From Dioscorea cayenensis subsp. rotundata (lineage: Eukaryota; Streptophyta; Magnoliopsida; Dioscoreales; Dioscoreaceae): 64,000 nucleotides of DNA. Location of the stretch: NCBI RefSeq assembly GCF_009730915.1, contig NC_052489.1, forward strand, positions 24,917,916 to 24,981,915, given 5' to 3'. The position numbers and the translations under genes were made by a program. The number at the start of each line of letters is the position of its first letter. The first letter of the stretch is position 1. The notes under the pieces are model-generated. The model did no database searches. It saw only the letters and a list, made by a program, of their open reading frames with translations, and was not told the origin of the DNA. Positions 51,066-62,716 of the stretch are shown here, one piece after another.

Positions 51066-53330
51066 AACAATCTCAACCACAAATATATATTCTCTTTTAT
51101 TATATATATATTTTTAAAAATATTGACAATTCATCTGAACACATACAATATATATATATATATATTTCTTTTTATTTAAATCATAATTTATTTATTTATT
51201 ATTTTTTATATTTTTCTTGTTGTTCTAACAATCTCAGCCACAAATATATATATATATATTTTGATAATATGGATAAATCATCAGAGCATATGTTTCATAT
51301 ATATATATATATATATATATACTTGAATCATAATTTATTTATTCATTTATTTATTCCTTTTTTTCCCTGGTTATTCTAACAATCTCAGCTACAAATATTT
51401 TTTTTTTTTAATAATATGGATAAATCATCTTAACACATACATTTTTTATTTTTATATATTTTTTCTTTTTTACTTGAATCATAATTTATTTATTCATTTA
51501 TTTATCCCTCTTTCTTTTTTTTCCTTGTTGTTCTAACAATCTCAGCGACAAATATATATTCTTTTTTGATAATATAGACAAATCATTTGAACACTTACAT
51601 TTTTTATATATTTTTTCTTTTTTACTTGAATCATAATTTATTTATTCATTTATTTATCCCTTTCTTTTTTCCTTGTTGTTCTAACAATCTCAACCACAAA
51701 TATATATTCTCTTTTATTTCATATATATATATATATATATTTTGAATAAAAGTGGATAAACCACTAATTTATTAAAAGGGAAACAAAAGTACAAAAGTGC
51801 TAAATCCTCTCACTAGAAGTGAGGGAAACAAAGTATAGAAGAGAAAGCAAAGAAACAGAAAGTAGAGGGGAGTCTAAGCAGGCGGAAGACGTCGTCTGGC
51901 ATCTCAGGCCTATTTAGAGATGTAGTAGAAGTAACTATGCCGGAGCAGTGTCGTGGTCGGGATCGCTAGCAGGATTTGAGGCTCTAGCGCTGTAGAAGTT
52001 GAGTGAGCGCTTGATTGATTGTGATGCTCCATTGAGACTTTGTTGATGTCTGTCGGCTGCTGTTGAGAACCAAGAAAGAAGCATGTTAGCAGTTTTATAA
52101 ATAATATTGAGATGCGAAGATGCAGTCAATTGAAAGATGCGATTGTTTCTTTCAAGCCAGATATTCCACAGGATTGCACGGGACGTGAGGTCCCAGAGGA
52201 TTCGGCGCTGAGGGACCAAGGATGGTATCCAAATGGTCCACAGTGAGGGAATTGTCTGTGGAAGAGAGTTTGCTTCTAAAATTTGTGAAAAAAGTGCCCA
52301 GATGCGTTTAGAGAATTCACAATCGATGAAGAGGTGATGAAGATTTTCAGATGCATTGTGGCAAAGGACATAGGTGTCGGTGGAATTTTGGAAATTGTAA
52401 CCTTTCTTGAAGAGATTTGAGAGAGTGAGGATTTTGTCTTCCCCAGCAAGCCAACAGAAGAGAGTGATTTTGCTTGGGCAGTGAATTTTCCTGAAAAGGG
52501 GATAAAGCGGGCTGCGTATTCCACCATCAATGAGAAATTTATAAAAAGATTTAACAGTGAATGTGCCACTTTTATCAAGGGTCCAAGTGTGAACATCATC
52601 TTCAGTCTGGGTGTAATCAGATATAATTTCAAGAAAAGCAGATAACATGTTGGGGTGGAAGTGGGAAATAAGAGTTCGGGGTTGTTTAAAAACTGAGTGA
52701 ATTGTCTGATGGTTATCCATGGAGTAGTGCAATCATTGAAGAGATCGGGCCAACAATCTTTAAGACGAAGTCCAGCATGCCAACGATCAGACCAAAGTGA
52801 AGTGTTAGAACCATTTCTGATGGATTTCGTGATGCATGAACGGAAGAAAGATAATGTGGAAGTCACCCCTGCCCAAAAAAAAGATTTGTTTCTGGGTGGG
52901 TTATGAGAGGATTCCAACAGTGTTACTTATGGAATAATTAGCGTGGATAATTACATATACATTATATATATACTTGTTACATAATTTATTTATTTATTTA
53001 TTATTTTTCTTTATTTTCTTTATTGTTCTAACAATCTCAGTCACAAATATATATTCTCTTTTATTATATATATTTTTGATAATATGGACAAATCATCTAA
53101 ACATATACATTTTTTATTTACATATTTTTTTTCTTTTTATTTGATCATAATTTATTTATTCATTTATTTATCATTCTTTCTTTATTTTTCTTGTTATTCT
53201 AACAATCTCAGTCACAAGTATATATTCTCTTTTATTATATATATATATATATATTATGTGAACAAATCACCTGAACACATATACTTTATATATTTGGACC
53301 ACAATTTATGTATATATATGTTTAGTTATT
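51066..53330. repeat. Seven-copy minisatellite, unit about 148-171 bp, upstream of D14
   Basis: Copies are anchored by aacaatctcagccacaaata (variants of it) at 51066, 51227, 51378, 51535, 51683, then 53030 and 53201. Each is followed by ttttattatatatata-type sequence, gataatatggacaaatcatc, acatacatttttt, and acttgaatcataatttattt. Spacing is 161, 151, 157, 148 and, after an interruption, 171 bp. The gap between copies 5 and 6 is a LINE fragment. Copies differ by several percent and vary in (TA)n length. Confidence 0.88.
51745..52930 (-). mobile_element. 5'-truncated L1-type LINE fragment, frameshifted
   Basis: The minus strand encodes the C-terminal end of a LINE ORF2 protein. One frame (about 52917 down to 52735) reads RNGSNTSLWSDRWHAGLRLK. 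A second frame (52732 to 51935) carries VHTWTLDKSGTFTVKSFYKF and the zinc-binding reverse-transcriptase region (zf-RVT): PSKITLFCWLAGEDKILT, CHNASENLHHLFIDCEFSKR and SRAILWNIWLERNNRIFQ. The switch between frames near 52735 shows it is broken. About 1.19 kb has been inserted into the minisatellite. The reverse transcriptase core is missing. Confidence 0.85.
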
Positions 53331-56262
53331 TTATGTTTCTTGTATAAAAGAGAATTTTCTATATATTTTTTAAATTTCATGATACACTTTATTTGAAAAG
53401 TTTTATAAAATATGATAATCTGTACAGCTATGGAGTATGGAATATGTCTAAAAACTTAATGAGTGGTTAAAAATTTGAACTGTGCATGAGAACAATTTAT
53501 AAATTTAGTCAATTTTGGTCTTAAAAATATCATAATTAAATTAGGCAATAAGTGTTATTGATAAAAATATCTGCGATTCCATGGCAATGGAAGTACACTT
53601 CAATCCACTTTGTAATATTTTTATTGGGGAAATATTTATTAAAAAAATTAATAAAATTTGATTTTACAAAGATTGGTTTGGTTGGTATTGAAAAGAATCT
53701 GATTCACTTCAACAACACAATCTCAAGGCTTCAGTGGTTCTCCTGGCCCACCTCTTTGTCTTCTTCTCATCCACTTGCCTTGATCACTTACGTAATATAT
53801 TTTCAATTACTTTTAAATATATTTTCAAAGATAGATATGTGTGTTATCTTGCAGTGCTTTGAGATTTGCGAACCATATGACTCATGACTTTTAGTTGCAA
53901 CTATTATCATGTGAAGAAGATATGAGAAAATAAATAAATAAATAATCCTAACTTTTTTTTTTATATATATATTTCTATTTTGGTTAATAAGTTTTACAAA
54001 TTACAATTTGATACTCAATTTTTAGTTTTTGTTACAATTTAATCACCCAAATATGCACCATTAATGGTAATCACATGTGGTAAACTCAAATACCAACTTT
54101 GAGAAAAGATGTGTCACATAATTGGTGTTAACCGTGTATGTTTGATGATCAAATTGTAACAAAAACTAATACAGTAATTAAATCAAAACTTATAAATCTG
54201 TGCGGTTGAAATAGAAGCACACATAAAAGCAAGAGACATTTAAGTTCTTTACCCAAAAAATATATAATTTTTTTTTTATAAAAACATATAGCATCGGATT
54301 AGCTCCCTCAGCAACATCTCACTTGAGTGTCTTCTTGGCGCTAAATTTAACAGGAATTTTGAACAAGAATTAAAGGTTTTTAATAAAGTTCTTTCAAATT
54401 AGAATATGAAATTGAACTACTTATTCCGATTTTATTTTTAGTTTTAAAATAAAATTTGTATAATATATAATATAATTTAATTAATAGAAAATGACCAAGT
54501 CATTTAGAATTGAACCAAAACCAAAACTGCTTCCAAACCTAAACTGCGATGGAAACTTTAAAACTATGGCTCCATTTTCAAGGTTTATAGAACCATAATC
54601 ACCGGTTGGTCAAGTCTATCTTTAATGAATAATAATAATTTCTTCCCTGACTATTTTTGGTAGGGTTGTCGTAATTTTTAATAAAATTATGATTTATCTA
54701 GTTTTATTAAAAAAATATTAAAATAATATATTAACTTTGAATGCATCATGCATGTATGTTTGATGGATACTTCCTTCTCAATGTCTATTTTATCACTTAA
54801 AATCAAATTGGATCATAGGTGTGGAATCCATTGTTATCCAGTGATTTATATTTGAAATCAAACCATTTAATGTTTAGTGTACGCTTGTCCTTGTTCTTAT
54901 TTTTTTTAAGGCTCTTTCTTGATGTTAATTACATAAAACTAAATTCATTGGCAATATAGTATGTTGCCAAAGAAGTTGGAGACAAAATAATAATCCATAA
55001 ATTCAACGTACCATATAAAAGTTAGCATTAGATTTGCAAGGTAAGGAAGTGAGGCACCAAACAAGTACTTTAACATTTTGTTAATGCTAAGGTGCTTCTC
55101 AGACATTACATTTGGAGGCCTCCAGTGTACAAATGCCTCTGGTGTTCATACACTCGGTTAATATTATAAAAATCAAATTTAAACTCAATATATATATATA
55201 TATATATATCAAGTGTGTACGTTTTTACCGTTATTAGTTTTCAAAAATATTTAATAATAACTGATCCAATACTTATTAGTTACTTATATAACCATTATTC
55301 CCTCCGTTTTTTTTTAGCTATCATAAATCCATAATTCTTTTTATCTGTCATTTTTAAATATCAAAAAGTATTTATTATTATTTTTTTAAAATTATCTTAA
55401 TATTTTATTTAATTTTTTTTTCTTAAAAATACTCTATTTATTTTTTTTTAAATTTAATATGAAAAAAAAATGAAGATATAAATTATGGGTAGTTTAAAAA
55501 AATATAATTAATTTTTTATTAAATTATATAAAATAATCAATTTTTGTTATTCACAGATAAAAAATAACATAGAGAGTATTTAACACGGTGGATCAAATAC
55601 TTCAACTGACACAATCATTTATTTTAATTTAACAATTACATAGTGCTTTCCAATGCTCATCAATGCTTTATAATTGCATGATTGGGTATAATAAACTTAT
55701 CTAAACGTAATAATTACTAGTAATTACTAATCACACGGATGAAATTATTATGTGAAAAGTCAAAAACACATATAATGACGGACATAGTTACCATATAAAT
55801 GCATGGGAAAAAAACAAACGGGCTCATTGAGTGGAATGTACCAAATCCAAACACAAGAAGAAGAGTTCTTCTCAAGTCCTAATCAGTTGCTCATGAAGCT
55901 CAAGGAAACCAAACCAACACCTTCCAAAGTTCCAAACTTTCCAGTGTTGGATCCATGTATTTGTCCTCTCGTTGTTGAAAGTTGAGATCTTTGACCCTCC
56001 ACTTGCTGTTTCAGTTTCCAAAATCGAAGCACTTTGTGCCACCAAGCCCCGTCTTCATCTTTTCTCGGATCCATTTACTTTCTCTCTCTGAAATGCAACT
56101 ACCTGGGCGAAAAAGTTGAGTTTTTTTCTCCCAAAGGAGTCGCCTTTGCATTAGATTCCTTGCAATTGTGCGAATTTTGGAGTATAAGTGCTTGGATTCG
56201 GGTGTGCTAAGGGGTTGCAAGGTGGAAGAGGAGGAAAGGTTGGATCTTGGGTAGGGAGGGAG
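53331..56262. other. AT-rich intergenic DNA, no gene
   Basis: Contains the Stowaway element at 55298-55576 and (TA)n tracts. From about 55850 the sequence is less AT-rich and is likely the 5' untranslated region and promoter of the Ca2+-ATPase gene. No other gene is seen. Confidence 0.55.
55298..55576. mobile_element. Stowaway-like MITE, 279 bp (diverged)
   Basis: The left end ttccctccgtttttttt follows TA (55296-55297). The right end ...aacatagagag precedes TA (55577-55578), which is a decayed Stowaway terminus. The interior block aattatgggtagtttaaaaa and attaaattatataaaataat match the element at 2101-2377 in order and spacing, and the length is nearly the same. Confidence 0.65.
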
Positions 56263-56446
56263 ATGGAGAGCTATCTGAATGAGAATTTTGGCGGGGTGAA
56301 GTCGAAGAACTCGTCGGAGGACGCGCTCCGGCGATGGCGGCGGCTCTGCGGCGTCGTCAAGAACCCTAAAAGGCGGTTCCGGTTCACTGCTAATCTCTCC
56401 AAGCGTTCTGAGGCTGCTGCCATGAAGAGAACCAATCAGGTCATCT

Positions 56447-56483
<37 letters not shown>

Positions 56484-59400
56484 GTATGTATATAATTAAT
56501 TCTTTGTTTGTTTGAGCTCCACTGCTCCAGTGGTAAAAATTCAATTTCTTGACACTTTGTTAATGAATTTATTAAATCTTTTGATATTTGGGTTGCTTTG
56601 GTTTTCATTCAATTAAATGAAGATTCTTAGGAAGAAGCTTAATGCGTAAACCTCTTGGTAGTACTGTATGGGTGGATGTTCTGTAACTCTGTTTCCTGTC
56701 AAGAGATTATTAGGGGAAAATATATGCTGTTTGTGATAAATGGTGGGTTCCTGCCAGGGAATTTTAGAAAGTTAGAAACATGATAATGTGAATAATGTGA
56801 AAAAGTTTATTCCCCCAGTGAATTGATACTGTTCACATGATCTTAACTTGAAGAAATTCTAGAGAATAACCGAAGTTTCACTTAGCTTCTTTTGGTGGTA
56901 GTGCTGTTTGATTGTTTGACTAATCAGCATGCTCTTGGTAAAGGCTTTTGATGAATTCCTAATTTTATGAGGTTTTTTTGCGCCGTTTATGTGCTTGTGT
57001 TGCTGTAATTTTCCCATTTTAGTAAGTTTTTAAGTTCACAAATTCTTCTAGTATCTGTGATGCTCATTTCTGAAGTAATTTTCCATATTGATACAATATA
57101 TAGGGTGATCTTGGTCTCTTAAACCTTCCTACTTCCTAATTTGGGTTCATGAGAATTGGAAATTGAGGATTTAAATATAATTAATACCTTGAGCCTTGGC
57201 AGAGTGATGCTGGTTCATCTTTACTGTTAATATTGAACAAGGGAACCATTTTTAAGTTGTATGCTTTGGTGAGTTCCAATGTCTGGTGCCTTTGTTATGC
57301 CCTGACTTCCAGATGCACTGTGTTTCAGGAGAAATTGCGAGTTGCTGTTCTAGTTTCAAAAGCTGCACTGCAGTTTATACATGGTAATTATATGACTTTT
57401 GTTTGTTTTTCTAGTCTCAAACTTGAGAAAATTTGAATGATTTGCCTTTCCTCATAACAAAGTCTTTTGTTCAAAATTTAGATTGTAATGATACTAATAT
57501 CTTTAGCTGTCTTTTAGGTATCACTTTGCGTACTGAATACAAAGTACCGGAGGAAGTCAAGGAAGCTGGCTTCCAGATTTGTGCTGATGAGTTAGAGTCT
57601 ATTGTTGAAGGCCATGATGTGAAGAAGTTGAAAGGGCATGGTGGTGTTGACGGTATTGGCAACAAGCTTTTGACATCGACAACGATTGGACTTACTGATA
57701 CAGGGGACAGTTTAAAGCGTAGACAAGATATCTTTGGCATAAATATGTTTGCCGAAAGTGAAGTTAAAAGTTTTTGGGTATTTGTATGGGAAGCGCTTCA
57801 AGATATGACACTGATGATTCTTGCTGCGTGTGCCTTTGTCTCTCTTGTCGTTGGCATTGCCATGGAAGGGTGGCCGAAAGGTGCTCATGATGGCCTTGGA
57901 ATTGTTGCGAGTATTCTTCTAGTTGTGTTTGTCACTGCAACTAGTGATTACCGACAATCATTACAGTTCAAGGATCTTGATAAGGAGAAGAAGAAGATAA
58001 CCATACAAGTTACAAGGAGAGGATTCAGACAAAAGCTTTCGATATATGATCTTCTCCCTGGTGATATTGTGCATCTAGGAATTGGGGATCAAGTTCCTGC
58101 TGACGGACTTTTCGTTTCTGGATTTTCTCTGCTGATCAATGAGTCCAGTCTTACTGGCGAAAGCGAGCCTGTCATTATCAATTCTGAAAGCCCATTTCTT
58201 TTATCCGGAACTAAGGTTCAAGACGGTTCTTGCAAGATGTTGGTGACAACAGTTGGCATGAGAACTCAATGGGGCAAGCTGATGGCCACACTCAGTGAAG
58301 GAGGCGATGATGAAACTCCCTTGCAGGTCAAACTCAATGGAGTTGCCACTATCATAGGAAAAATAGGTTTATTCTTTGCAGTTGTGACATTTGCGGTGCT
58401 AGCACAAGGTCTTATTATTCGAAAGTTTCAAGAAAGTTCATATCTGAGCTGGTCCGGAGACGATGCACTGCAGATGTTGGAGTATTTCGCAATTGCAGTT
58501 ACAATAGTTGTGGTTGCAGTTCCTGAAGGCCTGCCGTTAGCTGTAACTTTAAGCCTTGCTTTTGCCATGAAAAAGATGATGAATGATAAAGCGTTGGTTC
58601 GCCACCTTGCAGCTTGTGAGACTATGGGTTCGGCTACATCCATTTGCAGCGACAAGACAGGAACACTGACGACCAACCACATGACCGTTGTGAAAGCTTG
58701 CATTTGTGGAAATGTAATGGATGTATGCAATTCTGAGGCAGCTTTGGCCATGTTCTCGCGACTTCCAGATATTGTGGTGAAGACTCTTGTCCAGTCTATA
58801 TTTAATAATACAGGTGGTGAAGTTGTGGTCAACCAGGATGGAAAGCAGGAAATTCTAGGGACGCCAACTGAAACTGCGTTGTTAGAGTTTGGACTGTTGA
58901 TTGGTGGAGACTTTCAAGTAGTACGCCAGGAATCTAAGATTGTCAAAGTCGAACCTTTCAATTCTGTGAAAAAGAGAATGGGAGTGGTGCTTCAGCTTCC
59001 TGAAGGTTCACATCGTGCTCACTGTAAAGGTGCGTCGGAAATAATTTTAGCTGCTTGTGACAAGGTTTTAGATGCCGAAGGTAATGTAATACCTTTAGAT
59101 GAAGCAGCATTCAATCAACTACACAGTATAATTGAAAGCTTTGCTAGTGAAGCTCTTCGAACACTATGCCTTGCTTATATGGAAATGGAAAATCGTTTCA
59201 TAGCTGAGGAACAAATTCCTGTTAATGGATATACGTGTATTGGCATTGTGGGTATCAAAGATCCTGTCCGGCCTGGTGTGAAAGAATCTGTCGCAATTTG
59301 TAGATCAGCTGGCATTACTGTGAGGATGGTTACAGGTGACAACATTAACACGGCAAAAGCAATTGCTCGGGAATGTGGCATCCTTACTGATGGTGGTGTT

Positions 59401-62400
59401 GCTATCGAAGGTCCAGATTTTAGAGAGAAAAGTTTGGAAGAGCTGAATGAATTGATTCCAAAAATTCAGGTATTAGCATGTCACTCAAATATTTTCTTGT
59501 TATTTACTCATCATCAATTGATCATATCTCACCAACTTGGTAAGGTGTATTGGTTTGCAGGTAATGGCTAGATCTTCACCTCTAGACAAACATACGTTGG
59601 TGAAGCACCTTCGCTCCATGTTCAACGAAGTTGTTGCTGTGACTGGCGATGGCACAAATGACGCCCCAGCTCTTCATGAGGCAGATATTGGGCTTGCAAT
59701 GGGTATTGCCGGCACAGAGGTAACTTCTCTCTGTGATTCTACTTTATTTCTCTCTAAGAAGTATAATGAGATCGTCGTATACCTTGCAAACTTGTTCTTT
59801 AGTTTATTAGAGATGGAAGAAATTCACTTCATTTTAGGAGTTTTTCATCAAAGGAAAAATGCTCAACGATGCAATCTTCTGTTTTTTTGAGGAGTCTTGT
59901 TCACTGCTTCTAGTAATTTTTTTTTTATAGAAAAAAATTTATTATGGAACTTCTTGTCAATTTTACCATTTGTTTCATGCAGGTGGCAAAAGAGAGTGCT
60001 GATGTTATAATTCTTGACGACAATTTTTCAACAATTGTAACTGTGGCCAAGTGGGGGCGTTCTGTGTACATAAACATTCAGAAATTTGTACAGTTCCAAC
60101 TGACCGTTAATGTGGTTGCTCTAATTGTTAATTTCTCTTCAGCTTGTTTAACCGGTAAGAACTTACTGCTCACATTCTTCAGGGAATACAAAAATCTGGT
60201 TAAGGTCTCATTGTTGTTCTTGTTTTAATACATTTCCTGGTGCTTCAGGGAGTGCTCCTCTCACTGCCGTTCAGTTGTTATGGGTAAACATGATAATGGA
60301 CACATTAGGTGCTCTTGCATTAGCTACCGAGCCACCGAAGGATGACTTAATGCGAAGAACACCAGTTGGAAGGAAAGGAAATTTTATCAGCAATGTAATG
60401 TGGAGGAATATACTAGGACAATCGTTCTATCAGTTTGTCGTGATATGGTATCTTCAAACAGAAGGAAAGCGATTGTTTCGACTTGACGACACTGATGCTG
60501 ATCTTACTCTGAATACTCTCATTTTCAATTCATTTGTCTTTTGCCAGGTAAGCATGTTGCAACAAGCTTTTTTGTTTCAAAATATGATTTCTTTGTCTCT
60601 TTGAAGTTGTTCTTAAAGATTAAATTGATACGGTGAACATATTCGTAGACATTTTTCCTTACTTTCTTTATGAAAGGCAAATATACGTTAGGCATTCAAT
60701 TAGATCTCCTAGCTTTACAGAGAGGCAACAAATGAGTAATAGAAGTAGGCAAGCATAGGTCTGTCTCTGAACTCCATCAAATATGTGCATTGTTTTGTTC
60801 CCTCTAAAAGTGAGGGACAAGATATCAATATAGGCATCTGTGGAGTCCATATGTCATAAATGATCAGCATGGCATATGAATAATGCTTTTAAGTATCCAG
60901 TTGGTATACTCACATCTGAAGCAAAGGTGTTTGAGTAACTAAGGAGCAGATCCACATGGTTAATGATTAGCCACAATCTTGTCCTTGATTTGTGTAGGCA
61001 GTGGAAAATTACTAGGCCCCAGTGTCTGGATGTGATCAAATTGCTTTCCCTGGACAAATGGGGAAGACCAGGAACATGTCTGCCATCATTCTGTTAATAA
61101 GATATCCTCTGGAGAGACATCGATCATGTAGAATGTGCGCAGAACTGCCCTTGCCAATTGTGAGAATGATAGAGATAGAGAAAAATCTTCTGACTCCGAG
61201 TCTGCACCTCCAGTTAAGAGAACAATCGTGATGTTTGGCTAACTGGAAAGTGCATCCACTTGGTCCATAGTAATTGCTTCACAAGTGTTTTCCAGGCTAG
61301 TTTACATAGAATAGCACTTTGGAGTCTTTAGATCCCAAAGACCTAGATTGGGATGAGACAGGAATAATGCTTTTGTTTTCTGCTTGTCTTCAGCATAAGA
61401 AATTACACAAGAGACTTTGCAGTTTGTTAGTTATATAACAGGGGATAAAGCCTGATTTGTATACAGATTCCAAGGTATGAGAGTGCAAAAGAAGTAACAG
61501 AAAAGCTTAGCACATTCCTTAATTGCTCCAAGTTGCTGCCATTTTCAGAGAAAATCATTTTCAGATGACTTTTGTCAGGTAATTGTAATAGTCGCAACCC
61601 AGTTTTTTTTATGCCTGTGGCAAGATAGTTGTCACCTGGAATGGTAATCATTTGCAGAGCACCATTAATTTGGATTGAAAAGAACAGTTTATCTTTGTGA
61701 CTTTTAATTAATCCAACTAGTGAACTGTGGAGGGGAGTCCGTAAAATTCATGAGTTAATACAAGTATCCACTGTTACCACGAATAAAGGCCTTGTTATGG
61801 TCCGACATGACACAGAACATTTTCTCTGACGCAGGAAGGTAGAACGGTCATATCCTGAACAAGAAAAATGTTGTTTTCTACTCATTCCAGTCTTGGATGT
61901 GGGTGGCTTGTTCGAAAGATATATTATCAATCAGAACAATTTTAAGCCTCGGAGATGATTTTCGAGATTATTTGATATGTTAAGTTACATGAAGTGGCGG
62001 GCCTCTGGTCCTTCCATGAGTTGAAGTTCTACACTTAGGAATAAGAACAATGTTATTGCCATTTAATGATGGGAAGGAGTAAAGTAATCCTTTACCATTT
62101 GAACAAGTTGGAAGTCCTGAGGTGGTTGATCAAGAAGTTTTTTTGTCTGAGATAGTTTAGATCTCATGGAAACAAACAACCTCAGAAAGTGGAGGTGATC
62201 ACCAGAAATAGAATTAGTCCAAGAATTCTCCTCTCCCCATAAAAGAAGGGTGATCCTTCCAATGATAACAAATGCAAAATTGTTTGTGGTATGTGATGTG
62301 GGGAAATTGTGTGAAAGTTATTGATTGAAATCAATGAACTCACTAGAGCTCACAATGATCCCACCTATCTAAATTGTAGCTATTCATCGAGAAGTTTGGT

Positions 62401-62716
62401 TCAACATTATAGTGAATTCCCTAGCTGTTGATGTGAGTGATTATTGATCTAGCATTCTTTCTTGCAGGTGTTCAATGAGATCAGCTCTAGGGATATGGAG
62501 AAGATCAATGTGTTCCATGGCATGTTGGAGAATTATGTATTTGTGGCTGTTCTGACCTGCACTGTCCTTTTTCAGTTTATTATTGTTCAGTTTCTTGGCG
62601 ATTTTGCATACACAATTCCACTAACATTCTTTCAATGGTTTTTGAGCATCTTAATCGGGTTTCTTGGCATGCCTATTGCCGCTGCCGTCAAGTTGGTTCC
62701 TGTTGGATCAAAGTAA
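56263..62716 (+). CDS. ACA: Autoinhibited P-type IIB Ca2+-ATPase (ACA type, 1020 aa, 7 exons)
   Basis: Calcium pump that exports Ca2+ from the cytosol using ATP, activated by calmodulin. Exons: 56263-56439, 57329-57383, 57518-59469, 59561-59719, 59983-60154, 60249-60547, 62468-62716; all are GT-AG and in frame. The N-terminus [20 protein letters not shown], then [19 protein letters not shown] (about 21-39), is the autoinhibitory calmodulin-binding region seen in ACA1/2/7. Catalytic motifs: actuator TGES (290-293), PEGLP (413-417) in membrane segment 4, SDKTGTLT with phosphorylated D456, KGASE, TGDN (683-686) and GDGTNDAP (757-764). The C-terminal membrane helices end KLVPVGSK. The length fits the group (about 1,014-1,025), which acts on ER, plastid or plasma membranes; which one cannot be told. 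Intron 6 (1.9 kb) contains an antisense LINE relic. Confidence 0.96.
61000..62300 (-). mobile_element. Degenerate antisense L1-type LINE in Ca2+-ATPase intron 6
   Basis: Minus-strand fragments in order match LINE ORF2. Around 62060-62030 is NIVLIPKC, the reverse-transcriptase VTLIPK block. Around 61948-61887 is [20 protein letters not shown], matching the LK..LP..IS..Q..F..GR block. Around 61165-61038 is [20 protein letters not shown], matching the G.G....FW.DRW..G..L block before zf-RVT. Stops and frame changes intervene. The ends are approximate; the element fills most of a 1.92-kb intron and is opposite to the host gene. Confidence 0.6.

Noticed and set aside
51935-52917. Two overlapping minus-strand proteins as host genes
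   Set aside because: They are the two frames of one frameshifted LINE ORF2 fragment.
57433-57517. N-terminus starting [12 protein letters not shown] for the Ca2+-ATPase
   Set aside because: This is intron sequence before exon 3; exons 1 and 2 supply the conserved calmodulin-binding N-terminus.
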